From assembly GCA_947846985.1 (NCBI GenBank), contig CANTUZ010000001.1:4943504-5007503 (forward strand): a stretch of 64,000 bases of DNA, written 5' to 3'. The stretch comes from Fratercula arctica. Lineage: Eukaryota; Chordata; Aves; Charadriiformes; Alcidae. The translations under genes and the position numbers were made by a program. This document shows positions 1 to 12,451 of the stretch, in pieces. Below the pieces are notes generated by a model. It saw nothing but the letters and a program-made list of their open reading frames with translations. It ran no database searches and was not told the DNA's origin. Position 1 is the first letter of the stretch, and each line of letters starts with the position of its first letter.

Positions 1-230
1 TTTGAATGTCTTCCTTCAATGATACTAAGACATCATCGTAATATTCTTCGAAATCACTCAGAATTGAGCCAAATAGACTACCAAAGTGTTTTGAAAGGCA
101 ATTTGATCCTCCCCTATTCTCTTACTTGTTCTTTGGCCATGATCAATACTCATAATTTTGGTTTTGATGGGGCTTGGGATCGATGTAGTTTAACTGTGAC
201 AATAAAACCCATCCCTTTATTTATTTATAG

Positions 231-262
231 TAAAATGGATTTATAGCAAAATGGATTTATAG
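231..262. repeat. 16-bp tandem duplication (two units, one mismatch)
   Basis: Two adjacent 16-bp units ending aaaatggatttatag, differing only in the first base (t or c). It looks like a simple local duplication; no function is evident. Confidence 0.85.
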
Positions 263-1847
263 CGTACCTTGGCATCTAACAGTGCTTGTGTAACCCCCCC
301 CAGCTGCATCAGTAAGGTGTGTTGTACCTGGCACACAAAGAGATGGAGCGACTTGTTTACAGATGCCTTGTCACTCAGTGGTGGAAAAAGAAATGTGCAA
401 ATTTAATTCTGATCATAATTTTAAACCATAAAAACTTACTACTTTTTGTACTTAGACTACTGACCTGGGGGCAATAAGGGACCAGTCTTGCAGCTGATAG
501 TCTTGCTGCTCTCTGATGTATCTTTATAAATCAGCTGGTTATTTCTAGCTGCCCGGGTAATTGGGATGGGTTAATACTGCTGGCAGCAAGTAAATATATG
601 CAACTTGTCCCAAAAAAGAAGGGGTATAAAACACACCTACTTAAAAATCACCGGATTTCTTTTCCAATATTCTTTACAAAAAAAATGCCAATTCTGCACA
701 TGGTTTTCTGAGGTACTTTAATCCTATGCCAAGGTTTAACATGAAAGACTCTGTGCGTCAGGACTTCAGCCTGTTCTTGCAATTTTCTGACACTGGCCCT
801 CAAGAGAGAACAAATATATCAGGTGTCCTACTTGAAAGTCAACAACTTGACACCACTGCATCTTGTGCTGCTCCTTACAGTGATGGACAACTAAGAATGG
901 CTTAAAAATACAAAGCAAACAGCAAGACTAAGTGGTTTCAAAATCAATACAAGAACGATCAAGTAGCAGAAGAGTACTTGTTATCTGTTCATCAAAATGA
1001 TGTGAAAAGACATTCTATGCATTCAGAATTTAATTTAGCTACTTGCTTTATCATCATAAACACTCATTTCAATATGGACAATGATTATTTTTTCTTCCCA
1101 AACATGAATAATATATAATTGCTGGTATTTTGGAGGAGACAAGGTCTTTACCTTTATCCATCAGGGTAATTTATCATTGTCTTTCTTTTTCTTCTGCAGT
1201 GGTGAGAGAGCTTGTCAGCTCAGCTTGTTCTTAAAAAGCTGGAGCGTAATTCAATAATAAATTCACTCAAAGGCTAGCTGTCACGCGGCATTCACTTATT
1301 TGTATCCATTAGGTGATCTGCACTGCTGTTCTCTCTAAAGGGTAGCTAGGCTGCGTTTCTGAAGCCCGGGAAATATATTGCATAGATATTCAGTCATCTC
1401 CTTCACACTGCTGCCACTTCTGCAGAGGTCACGCAGGAACGTCACCGGGCTGTGGTTCCCCCAGGGGTGATAATCAGCCAGCCACCACCTGGTAAAGTTC
1501 CGAGGAGTAGGTCGTGGTTCCAGAAATCCCTGACCTGAACGATGAGTGTGCCTGTGCCACAGGTGTCTCTGCAGGACAACAGACACGCCGGACACAGAGG
1601 TCCACGTCACCTGTGTGTTGCCTGCTTACGGGGGACTGCTCACAGCAAGTGGCATAGATCCAACCCCAATCCTACCCCACGAGGATGATGACGCTGGGAC
1701 AGAAAGATGTAAGATGTCCTGCGGCCAGCAATCTACGGTCCTGATCTACACCAAGAAGGAGGAGGCTTCATGAATCACAGCAGCAGCAACGGAAGGGAGA
1801 GGGCTGTCCTAAGGCAGGATGCTGGAGCCCTCCATCAGAACAAAAAG

Positions 1848-1978
1848 ATCATAGAATCATAGAACGGTTCAGGTTGGAAGGGACTCTAAAGATCATCTAG
1901 TTCCAATCCCCTGCCATGGGCAGGGACATCTCACACTAGCCCAGGCTGCTCAAAGCCCCGTCCAGCCTGGACTTGAAG
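1848..1978 (-). mobile_element. CR1 LINE 3' fragment
   Basis: Starts with atcatagaatcatagaa, the reverse complement of the CR1 3' tail, followed by ggttggaagggact and the ccagcctggacttgaag block of the CR1 3' UTR. It is 5'-truncated, as most CR1 copies are. Confidence 0.85.
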
Positions 1979-3538
1979 ATCTCCTGCCCTCCCTCCTGTT
2001 GGACAAGCTATTAAGCCAGCAGGTGGAAGGAGAGATGAAAATGGCTCATCTTGCCCCCAGCTGCTGCTCTGATCTTCATGGAGACACCAAGTGGTTCCAT
2101 GGATAAGAGGGATATTATCACCTGCCTGTTGTAAAAGCAACCGGAGGAGACTGACCAGTGAGCACACTACTGAAGAAAGGGCATATCCATATGTGCAAAT
2201 GCAGTCAGTCTCATTTGCCCAGACTAATTGGGTCCCAGATGGTCCCAGTCCATGCTCTTCCATGGAGCTGTCACTGTCTGACCACTGCTGAAGTGCTGCC
2301 ATTTCCAGGGTGACAAAAGTGCTGTTTTTAAAGGTTCAGCTTCCAAGGTGGTGGAAACAGACAATTGAAACTACAAAGAGAAGCCAAGTAAGCAGAAAAC
2401 ACTTCCAATGGTTGATTTTATCCAGATCTATAGGATCTTTAAGAGCTAACGGCAACGCATGATGTCTTTTAACATCCCAAAAGAGTAATGGCATTTTTAG
2501 CAACCTAACAGACCGATGAGCTGGGACTGCGTGCCGTGATGCTGTCTCAGGGGAAAACACACCTTCTGCTGAGGTCCTTCACTGTTACTTGCAACCACTC
2601 TTGTGATGAGTCAAGATATTTACCTTGAGAGATGCCATACAATCACAGCTTGAGGTGACATATCTGTAGACCCAACTTAGTGATACACACTCTCTGTTGA
2701 TATTTTAAGAATGGCAACCTCATAAATCATCCCTATCTCTGTATAATTCTTTGTGTTAAATTAAATGGAACAAGGAGCCCCATTTATTAATTCCACTGCA
2801 GTTAATGAAAAGCAATCATTAAAACCCTTCCTATTGATTTGAATCTTCACATTCCCCTCACTCTAGTAATCTATATGCCAGATAAACATTTCTGCTAGCA
2901 GGTGTTCCTTTTGAATCACAAATCTTCCTTCAGCAGGACATCTACAGATGGTTAGTAATTCCTTCCTACACAGAGATGTACCATCAGACCTGTGAAACAC
3001 GTGTAACTCCCGTAGGAGTTTATGTGGCCCTAAATGACACACGCTTTCGCTGGTCCTCTGCTGGCACTCCCAGAAACAAATTCACTGTATAAATTAGAAT
3101 TTCCTATTATTTTCCCCCACCTCTGTGTGCTGCTGAATGCAAGCAGCCTTTAAAGAGAAGTTGCAAATTTATTTATTTTTTTTTTATCGTACATGTGTGA
3201 AGACTCTTATAGTTCTTTAGTTGTGTGGAAAAGTTCATTAAACGCGGACATGTGTCTACCAAAACTCTCTACCTGTCAGAACAGACACACATGGATCTGA
3301 TACCAGAGTCCTCTGTGGAAAGCTGAGGAATTGCAACCCTAAATATACCAGAAAAATGAAACTGTGAGTGTAATCTATTTTATATTTTGAGGCCTGATTT
3401 TACATCAACAAATCACAACAACTGACAGCAGAGAATTCTCCATGCTAACACTTAATCCAGAGCCTGGATTGTTCGGTATCCAGACCCTGCAATCTTCAGA
3501 ACGCTGACGAAGTACAAGAGTTTGCGACATAATGAACG

Positions 3539-3885
3539 TGTCGTGGTTTAACCCCAGCCGGCAACTAGGACCACGCAGTTGCTCACTCACTTCCCTCCCC
3601 CTGAGTGGGGCAGGGAGAAGAGGCAGAAATAGAAAAAAACCCAACTTGTCGATTGAGATAAAGACAGTTTAACAGAACAGTACTGGAAGAGAAAATAATA
3701 ATAATAATAATGTTAATGATGATGATGATAATAATAATAATTAATAATAATGGTAAAAGAATATATCAAATTGTGACACAATGCAATTGCTCACCACCCA
3801 GTGACCGATTGCCCAGCCCGTCCTGAGCAGCAGTCGCGGATTCCTGCCCCCTGGACAACCCCCATTCATATCTTCAGCTCTTTTG
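3539..3885 (-). mobile_element. Avian endogenous retrovirus LTR fragment (solo, truncated)
   Basis: The left edge reads TGTCGTGGTTTAACCCCAGC on the plus strand, which is the reverse complement of the 3' end (…CCACGACA) of an LTR type common in bird genomes. It includes the region matching its polyadenylation area (rc of gataaagacagtttaac). Further right, the part around 3790-3870 (cacccagtgaccgattgccc) also fits. The U3 part, with promoter, is missing or too diverged to see, and no proviral coding region accompanies it. An AAT/GAT microsatellite interrupts it. The right boundary is uncertain. Confidence 0.55.
3694..3752. repeat. AAT/GAT trinucleotide microsatellite
   Basis: A run of imperfect AAT units interrupted by GAT units, lying inside the LTR fragment. 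It may have grown from an A-rich part of the LTR. Confidence 0.85.
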
Positions 3886-4288
3886 AGACCTGTAATAGTC
3901 ATACTATAGATTGTAAATATCACTCTAGTTTCCCTCCCTTTTGGCTCTGTCAATGGAAGAACTTCTGCCATTGGTGTTTACTAGATACTTCTGGAAATTA
4001 CAGTCACTTGAACTGGAAGAGCCCTGATGAATGGATGGCTTTCACCCCTTGAAATAAGAGAAGGCAACTGCCCATGTGCGTTGGGAGGGAAACATCTTGT
4101 CTTACTGGCTGGTAGGACATTGCAGATGAAGAGACAGCCAGTAGAATTACACCAGCCACAAAATTCTTCAGATACCCACTTCCCTTAGACAGTTTCCATG
4201 TTCTGCATCTTGCTGCCATTCCACATCTTCCCATGGCCAAGCGGCTCACGCTTCACCGCTTACTGAATGAGAACCAAAATTCACTTAC

Positions 4289-4505
4289 CCTCCTTCAAAG
4301 GGATTGTCTCCTGGGATGACATGAGTGCTGTCCTTGCCAATCAGGAACTTGATCCTGTCGTAGAACGAACGCAAGCTCTGCTGGGAGACAGGGGCTTGTG
4401 TCTCCTGGATGATATCCAGGGGGTCTGGGGAGCCCAGGCACAGCGCGTTGACATGGCACAGTGGCTGCAAGCAGCAGTCTGGGTCCATGCAATCCACCAG
4501 GCCAT
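4289..4505 (-). CDS. TENM4: TENM4 exon, Cys-rich segment and lead-in to the transthyretin-like domain
   Basis: Last teneurin exon in the window, 217 nt, entering in phase 1 and leaving in phase 2. It reads (D)[32 protein letters not shown], then [20 protein letters not shown], and ends [15 protein letters not shown]. The four-to-six clustered cysteines and the acidic residues form the Cys-rich module just after EGF 8. SFYDRIKFL and the THVIPG-NPF stretch are typical of all teneurins and precede the transthyretin-like domain. The acceptor is cacccttctgcag and the donor GG|gtaagtg, a near-consensus site. The longer minus-strand open frame here, to about 4683, runs into the intron and is not coding above 4505. 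The next exon, expected to start with a His-Ala-Cys-Val-like stretch, was not found between 1 and 4288 and must lie beyond the window edge. Confidence 0.92.
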
Positions 4506-7500
4506 CTGCAGAAGGGTGAGGAAGATTTAGAGTTATGGTAACACGGAGTGTTGCAGACTTCAGAGTGAAAGAAATTTTTCCAACAGAGAAATGCACGTAG
4601 AGTAAGGCATGTTTCGTTAAAGCCCCAATAAAGAACCTCAAATATGCGTTAATATGTGTATATATAAAAACATACACAAACACATGAGGTTAGAAGCTAA
4701 AAAAAACATATTTGAGGTTGGTTCTGGGATAAGCCATTTCACATCTCAATCACTCAGACAACTCCAGAGCCTCAGATGGTGGGTTTTTTTTCTGTGCATA
4801 CACCAATGGCTTTTGTACATTGGTCCTGTTGCCTCTACGAACTACAGGCACATTGCATCATATCAGAACTATTAGGGTCACTTTTAGCAGGACTAAATAG
4901 TAAAGAAAGCCATGGTTTCAGAGAGATCCATGCATGCGACCCCCTGAAGATTCTGGCTAGACAGATGAGAAGGGAGATTTTCCTGGGAAGGTTTGGTCTC
5001 TTTCGGCTTTTGTCACCTTTATTCCACGCAGACACAGAGTAACAGTTGACCTCCAACTCTCAGGATACAAGTCTTGTACTTTCAGCACCAGTAAATTAAT
5101 AATAACAACAAGAAGAATAGCGGTGGACACGCATGAGAAAAGCTTGCCGAGTGTACTCTAGTAAAATGAGTGTTTGCGTATCTGTCAAGTCATCAAACGC
5201 AAAGCCAGCCCGATTTCCCCTCCCACAGCCTCAGCAGCGCTCCCCAGTTCATTCTGAGATGCCACTGCTCATTGCAAACAGCTTAGTAAAAAGCGGTGAC
5301 AGGAAAGGAAATCCAAAAGAAAGCTCAGAAGAGTTTTGATGAAGCATCGCATCTAGAAATAAAAGTTGTGAGCATGTAGGAGAGATGGATTTTTGAATCA
5401 GATATGGGAACTGGATGTTTTTGTTCTGGGGTAATGGGATATGGAGCCCTTCACTTCCAACTCATCAGTTTAAGCAAGACCCTTTGATAGGGAATGAAAA
5501 CTGTTACCATGTGGGCGCTGTTCAAAGACCTACATGAAGTGAGCAGCTGGTCTCAGTGTAGTTGCTGGGAGCTCTACATATCAGAGAAGCCACCACCTTT
5601 ATAGTCAGCATCCTTCTGACGGTTTCAGCATAAAGCCAAGAAATGAATGTACTTGGAGAGCAAAACTGTCCTGAGAGGTGGGTCTCTCCTGAAGCGGGAT
5701 GAGATTTGGAGTTGTCAGGATAATGTATTTTTTATTTCAAAGGAACAGTAAATTAAAACAAGCCCATTTGTTATTATTACAGATCACGAGCTTCAGTTTC
5801 ATCCCGCTTACACTAGTATGAATTAGAAGTCCGTTCGCTAATGTTGTTCCCATTACTTTGAATGTACTGTAATATAAATAGGATGAGAATCTGATCTGTT
5901 ATTATTGCTGTAGCACTTAATGATGGCTTACGTGTCATGGTCTAGGATTCTGTTGAGATACACCTGTGCCTTTCTTGCAAGATTTTAGTGCCATAAAACA
6001 TCACTGGCAACATCATTTCAAGTGGTTTCCCACACACAGAAAGCTGAACAAAAAGCCCGTCCAGCGTTCCCAGAGCTTCCAGTCTACGCGTGGGTCAAAG
6101 TGCAATGAATATCTGCTCCACGTAGACGCGCACACACACACCATGAGTCATTTTCACAACTGCCCTGCACCTGCCATTAATGATAATGGGAGTAGTGTTA
6201 GATTAGCAAAAGTGCTTTAGAAAAATCCCATCCATTATCCTTACCTCTGTCTGTTCTGATATCTCTACATCTTTATAACTCCTTGCAAAATTGCCACAAA
6301 AATTTATCAGCTCGGGCACAAAACCTACCCATCTGCCTTTTCTCTTGATGACTAGTGATAATGAAAAAGAACCAATTACATTTTATTTGCCCATTAAAAA
6401 AATGACTTGCTGCAGACGATTAGGCCAGTAGGATTCTGGAAGGTCAAATCTCAGATGGAGTTTGAGAGATCGTTCACAGAATAAAGACCTGCCTAGATGT
6501 GATATGCTTACCCATAGGTACCTAATAGGAAAAAAAAGAGACGGAAAAGAAACAACAAACCAGCCCTGTTACTATATCGACTGTAGTTTCAAGCAAGATA
6601 AAATGTTGTCATTTTCTCCCACACATTAATAATGTTTTCTAAGGCTACAGACACTCTGCTGAGAGGATGGAAAACCAGCTGTACCATACCTCTTCATTGC
6701 TCTGTCTTTATTCCAGGCATCAGAAATGCGTTTTGGGACCTGAAGCTGCAAGACAGCAAGGAAATGTTGCCTTTGCAGGAAACAGTAGATAAATGTTTGA
6801 AAAACAGATGCACAGGACAATGCTTTGTACAGGTGGGAAGGCCGAGGTCTCATCTGCAGATAAGCCTTTCACCTAATGTGTTTCAGGCCTGTATGGAATA
6901 AGTTGGGGGTAATTACACCAGAGAGGTTTGTCACTGACATCTTAAAGCCATTAAGGTCCTCAAGAGCTGAAATGGGGTTTAGCTACTCAACTCCCTCTAA
7001 CAACAACAGCAGTTTCAGGGCAAAGCATGTCTTCAGCTTAGAAAATGTAAAGGCCATTTTTATCTGAGATGCGGAGAACAGCAAGAGTTAAGTTAAAAAC
7101 CAGATCATAAATAGTGGTGTCACCATCTGAATATTGTTTTCTTGTCTTTTTTGTTTTTTTTTATTGTATGGTCCGCAAGCGATCCAAGTGATGCCCTACA
7201 GCAAATTTTAAGGAAATATAATGAAATTGTACACAGCTATGCCCCGAGATCTCTCACTGGATCCATCAGAAGAGTAAGGATAAAGCGACATTGGCAAGAA
7301 GCTCCCTACCCATGAAGAGTGAGAAGTTCAGGGACCTGCATGGATTAATAGAAAATAAAATCAGAGCAAAATAAAACTCGTGCTTTAATGGTCCAAATAG
7401 ACAAAACTAAATGTGGGAAGCCAGCCCCAGCAGCAAAGGAAACAACAAGGTATGACCTCACAGAACAATATGAAGTCATAATACAAAACACCTTTGAAAT

Positions 7501-7879
7501 TTATAAAGCATCAAGGTGAATTTTCCTTAGAACACGCTGCAAAAATTTCAGAGAGAGGTAACAGAAGGTGAACACGGGATCAGTGACTTCTGCACCCCAA
7601 GTTTTGCAGCAGCAAAGCCACAGAGAACCATGATCTGTGTGTGGATTCCCAGCTCCAGTAGGTCCCAGAGCGCAAATAAGCAGCACAGTAAGTTCTCGGT
7701 TATGGCCATGTTTATACAGCTCTTGGTTTTAAGAAGTGGCAGTTCCCTTATTCTACATATAGCCATAATACGACCATGGCACTTCAGCCCAGAGGACAAC
7801 TGTGTTGCTGAATTATCTCCTTGCAAGGTTGAAAGTCCTGTGTAGATGGATTACAGTAATTAATATGCTTTAAGGTCAA

Positions 7880-8985
7880 ACACGCTACTACGATCAGCTT
7901 GTCTGACCTCTCATATACATAGGATGTTCATTTCCCCCCCCCCCAGAACTGGAATAAAGCCTGTCTTTTAGAAAGATGTCTCTTATATCAAAGACAGCTG
8001 ATTACAGTGAGTCCACCACTTCCTCCGGTAAGCTACTGAAATGCTTAATTACTTCTAGGAAACTGCATCTAATTTCAAGGTTGAATTTGCCTAACTTCAA
8101 TATCCCACCACTGGAACTTGTTTTGCCTTTGTCTGCAAGATCACCAATATTTCCTTCTGCCCTCAGATGTCTTGTCCAAGTGCAAGTCCCTCCACACAGA
8201 GCAACAATCCATTCCAAACCTTTTCTCTGAACAGCTGAGGAAGATTAAACTTCCCATCGTAAGGTTCGTTTTCTGGATGCTGGATTTTTTTTGGTGCGTG
8301 GCATCCTTTGATCTCTTTCCAGTAATTTCACATCTTTTGTTATGCGTGGGCACCAACACTGGACACGGAACTGTGGCAGCAACACTGGGTACAGAAGAGA
8401 GACCACTTCCCAACTTTTGGGTTTTTTTTTTTGTACTTCTAGGGTTCACAGTAGCCTTTTAACAACAGCCTTGCACTGAGAACTCATGTTGAGACAATTA
8501 TCTCCAGTGACCTCTAAATCCTGTTCTGAGTCATTGCTTTTCAAGCGTCTCCCACCCCGTACGTATAACATGCTTTCTTTGTTCCCAGGGGTATTATCTT
8601 GCATTTTGCTGCATTAAGACACATTTTGTTTGATTGTGACCTTGTGGCAATGTGAGTCAGATCACTCGGTATCAGAATGATCTGGGTACGTTATTTACCA
8701 CCATACCAAGCTTTAGGTGACCTGAAGATTTTGCCAGAAGAGATTTAAACTACATTCTAAGACAATGATGAAAATGCTGAATAGGGTTGGATACAACAAC
8801 CAGTTCCAAGGGATCCTTTCAGAAACAGCTTCAGTCACGGCTGCCTTTCAGTTAACAAATTAATTTGGAGATCTGACACTGAGCCAGATTTTAAGCCATC
8901 TCTTGTTTTCCTTATTATTTCCATGTAATAAGACTTTTAACATCTTTGAGACACTTCATGCCTTCTATATAGACACACGTGTCCT
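7880..8985 (-). mobile_element. Ancient, highly decayed CR1-type LINE fragment (about 1.1 kb)
   Basis: A run of blocks in the right order matches the old CR1 type that is best preserved in turtles and crocodiles, as I recall its consensus: cttttagaaagatgtc, a block like gagtccaccac..cctccggtaagct, tgaatttgcctaacttcaa, tttgcctttgtctgc, tgggcaccaacactggacac, ctcatgttgagacaattatc and aatgctgaatagggttgg. It is heavily mutated and interrupted by small indels, with no intact open frame. Boundaries are approximate. The 11-C run at 7934-7944 lies inside it. Confidence 0.6.
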
Positions 8986-9057
8986 TAACACCCAGGCTGG
9001 CATAACTGCCAAAAATAAAACTCTTTTCTACAACTTCTTTGTGTAAAACCATGAAAT

Positions 9058-9665
9058 AAGGTCCCTGCTGACTGGAAGCTAGCCAATGATGTTATTCCAA
9101 CCTACATAAAGGCCATGAGGGAAGACCCAGGGAACTACAGATCAGTTAGTCTAACCTCAGTTCCTGGAAAAAATTACAGGGAAGATTACATTGAGAACTA
9201 CTGAAAGGCATTTAAAGAATAATGCAGTCATCGGGAACAGTCAACATGGGTGCACGCAGGGAAAGTCCTGTTCAACTAATTTGATATCCTTCCACGATAA
9301 GGTCACCTGCTCAGTGGATGAAGGGAAGGAGGTAGATGTAGTTTTTCTGGACTTTAGTGAGGCTTTTGATACTGTCCCTCACAGCATCTTTCTGGACAAG
9401 TTGTCCAGCTGTGGGATGGGCAGGTTTATGGTGAGCTGGGTGAAGAAGTGGCTGAAGGGCAGAGCTCAAAGGGTTGTAGTGAATGAGGCTACACCTGCCT
9501 GGTGACTAGTCACCACTGGCATCCCTTAGGGTTCAATACTACGGCCAGTCCTGTTCAATATATTTATCAACTATCTGTATGTGGGAGTTGAAGGCACCAT
9601 TGGCAAGTTTGTTGATGATACCAAACATCTGGTAAATAATACGATCAATGGGCAGCATCTTTAAC
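9058..9665 (+). pseudogene. CR1 reverse-transcriptase (ORF2) fragment, broken
   Basis: Part of the CR1 ORF2 reverse transcriptase. The open frame 9191-9505 contains VFLDFSEAFDTVPHSIFLDK, then LSSCGMGRF and GRAQRVVVN, typical of the CR1 fingers/palm. The same frame continues past stop codons at 9503-9505 and 9527-9529 into PVLFNIFIN and FVDDTK, the palm active-site motif with Val in place of the usual Ala before the two Asp. Nucleotides 9058-9190 also match upstream ORF2 (ggtccctgctgactggaag). It lacks the CR1 3' UTR directly after the frame. Dead copy of a selfish element; opposite strand to the host gene. Confidence 0.85.
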
Positions 9666-9666
9666 T

Positions 9667-10060
9667 ACGAATCATGTAATCATAGAATAAGTAAGACTGG
9701 ATGGGACCACTAAGGTCATCTTGTGAGCCCTGTCTCATTCCCTTCAGAGAGGGACAGACATGAAGGAGAATGAATGGGACCAGCAGAAAATGTTCCTTTT
9801 CTCCCATATAGGATTAAGCAGCTCCAATTTATTCAGTTAACATTATTTTTTAGGGGACCAAGTCCACTTTGATCACATAATCTGCCCTCTGTACATCACC
9901 AGACAGCCAGTTTTACTTTGGGATTACTGCATCTAGCTCATTTCTTGTAGGTGGAGTTGGAATACTGTTTTTAGAAAGATGTTCTATCTCATATTAAAGA
10001 TTGCAAATCTATCGATCTCTTTAGTGAGCTCTTCCAAACACTACCTTAAACTCTAAACTC
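9667..10060 (-). mobile_element. Possible old CR1 3' fragment(s)
   Basis: The stretch 9667-9720 (aatcatgtaatcatagaata..ggatgggaccac) looks like a diverged reverse-complement CR1 tail. The stretch 9850-10020 (gatcacataatctgccctctgtacatcac, then tttttagaaagatgttc) resembles the old CR1 type seen at 7880-8985. Similarity is patchy. Confidence 0.4.
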
Positions 10061-10716
10061 TTTGGGAGCAGAGACTGTCTTTTTATTTTCTGTTCACAAA
10101 ACATCTGTTCCAGTCCTAAAGGGCTCTGACGTGCCAGCACAGCCCAATGAAATAACCACAATTCTCATTAAAGATCTATATCTGTAGTGTATCTTCAGCC
10201 TGTTCTCCACGCAAGGATTGCTTCAGGCAAGCGACTAGACTCTGAAGCTAACTGTGCCTTCTTGGAGTAGGACCTTAGCCTAACAAGCATGACACTTGCT
10301 TAATACCAGCTATAAATCAACTGGTATTAAATGAATTTAAATACTCTCACTGTAGAAACTCAACTACCTTAGACAGTGACAATAGATCTGAATGTTGACC
10401 TTATTCAGCAGGAATTTCGCAAAACAGTCAATGTCATAATGGCCTTCCATAGTCACTTGGATGTCGTACTTAAGATGACCTAAAGTTACTTGGCTTCCAA
10501 ACACTGCTTGTGACCCATCACTTTCTGCAAATCATGCCCTTTATGATGTTTAAATAGCATGCAAAAAAATACAGTCACCCAAACCAACCAGACGTTTTGA
10601 AAAGCTGGACCTACTGGGGTCAGTGTGGAGGTCTCAGGGCTGTGCCTTGCTTACTCTGCCCACCAGAGCTTCAGTAGTTACCACACAAAGACTTGCAGGA
10701 TCCAAGCCAAAAGTGG

Positions 10717-11262
10717 AATCATAGAATGTGTTGGGTTGGAAGGGACCTCTAAAGGTCACCTAGTCCAACCCCCCGCAGGAAGCAGGTACATCTTCAACTA
10801 GATCAGGTTGCTCAGAGCCTCATCCAGCCTGGCCTTGAATGTCTCCAGGGATGGGGCCTCCACCACCTCTCTGGGCAACCTGGTCCAGTGTCTCACCACC
10901 CTCAGTGTAAAGACCTTCTTCCTAATGTGTAATCTAAGCCTGCCCTGCTCTAGTTTAAACCATTGTCCCTCGTCCTATCGCTACATGCCCTTGCAAACAG
11001 CCCCTCCCCAGCTTTCTGTTAGGCCCCCTTGAGGTACTGGAAGGCAGCTCTAAGGTCTCCCTGGAGTCTTCTCTTCTCCAGCCTGTCCTCATAGCAGAGG
11101 TGCTCCGGCCCTCTGATCATCTTTGTGGCCCTCCACAAGAAGCACATGTCCTTCTTGTGCTGAGGGCTCCATAGCTGGACACAGTACTCCAGGTGGGGTC
11201 TCACGAGAGCAGAGTAGAGGGGGAGAATCACCTCTCTCAATCTGCTGGCCACGCTTAATTTT
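10717..11262 (-). mobile_element. CR1 LINE 3' fragment with end of ORF2
   Basis: Begins with aatcatagaatgtgttggg and ggaagggacctctaaagg, the reverse complement of a young CR1 tail, and runs through the 3' UTR into the C-terminal ORF2. On the minus strand that part reads [20 protein letters not shown], the hallmark CR1 ORF2 end. Frame breaks are present. Confidence 0.92.
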
Positions 11263-12451
11263 CTTCTCAAAAGAACCAACAAATAAACTGAACCTGTTCC
11301 GGGTGTATTATGACAGAAACAAGGCCACCACATCTGCCAAGTGGTTGGTTAAATGAGACATACTCCTTCCCACCCAAGCGTGCAGGATGGGGCAGGTGCT
11401 GAGTAACTAAAAGGGTTTTGTGACTGTCTTCCTTGTCTGTAAACCTTCACGTCCAGACTCCCTGGCTTCCCTGAAAGCCTCCTTTGCTATGAATGGATTT
11501 AGATCTTAAGGCACACAACCAGCCACGAACTGATAGGAAAAACAGTGTGCCTATTGAACACCACTGCTTATTAGGAGAGGCAGATCTTTTGCCTTACTAC
11601 TAAACTATGATGAGATGAGTGTGACATATTCCCTCCCCAGAACAAAATCTAATTGTCACGTTGACAGCAACTACTATCCTGCAAAATAATTGCTATCCAG
11701 CAGCAATGGGGTTACTGTCCCTGCATTCCTGGGGTTGCTGCTGCACTCGCTGGCTGCAAAGTGCTCACAAATCTCAAGCAGTCTCGTTCCTCTCGTTCCT
11801 CTTTCAAGTCACATGTGGTCTAGCTTCCAAGTCCCTCACCCACCACCATGCAGCACCAACAAGGTGTCACGGATTAGAGTTTTGTACAGAAGCAAAGGGC
11901 TGTTTTTGAGAGACTGCTTCTGCAGTAAACAAGATCAGCCGAGAGCTAATGAAATTTCAAATTAGCTGTGACTTTTCATGGCCCCACAATTGTGTTGGCT
12001 GATTTAATGGGCAGCATCTTAGCTCGCTGAGATTGAATAATTGAACATTTCTACAGAGTTATGGATGCTGCAACAAAAATCCGTCATGCTAACATCAACA
12101 ATGGAATGCAAATACCCTTCATCCAGAGGCGTTATTATGTGTTTAAGCAGACTCTGACAGGTGCTGCATGTCAAGTGTCGGGCTGGAACAGGCAGGCCAC
12201 AGGTATGGATGGACCTGTTTGTACACAGAGAGCATCCCGTGGAGCGTGACATGCACTGGGAACCCCGGACACACAGGCAGGCAGGAGGAGGAGAGCCTAA
12301 CCAGCCTCATTAGGGTAAATCTCGGAGATGGTACATGACAAACCTAAGGATTGCTCCTGCTGAAGATGATGAGAATTTTTGCAACTGACTGCAGTGGGAA
12401 GAGCCTCTGTGAGCTCTAGGCAAATCAAAACTAGGAAGAAAAATAACAATA

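Larger units (their letters stand above)
1..4288 (-). other. TENM4 intron downstream of the Cys-rich exon (partial)
   Basis: Noncoding. It has a 16-bp imperfect tandem duplication at 231-262, a CR1 tail (1848-1978) and an LTR fragment with an internal microsatellite (3539-3885). The next teneurin exon was looked for on the minus strand and not found. Confidence 0.65.

Noticed and set aside
3539..3885. Complete endogenous retrovirus
   Set aside because: Only part of one LTR is visible, with no second LTR and no coding remains nearby.
4285..4683. 132-residue reading of the Cys-rich teneurin exon as one long coding region
   Set aside because: The part above 4505 runs past a clear acceptor (cttctgcag) into intron; only 4289-4505 matches teneurins.
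8118..8462. 114-residue open frame on the plus strand
   Set aside because: Lies within the decayed ancient CR1 fragment, antisense to it; low complexity and no recognisable domain.
10045..10130. SINE 3' end of the kind common in turtles (tctttgggagcagagactgt block)
   Set aside because: Only one short block resembles it, and no promoter-like head was seen; too weak to list as a feature.
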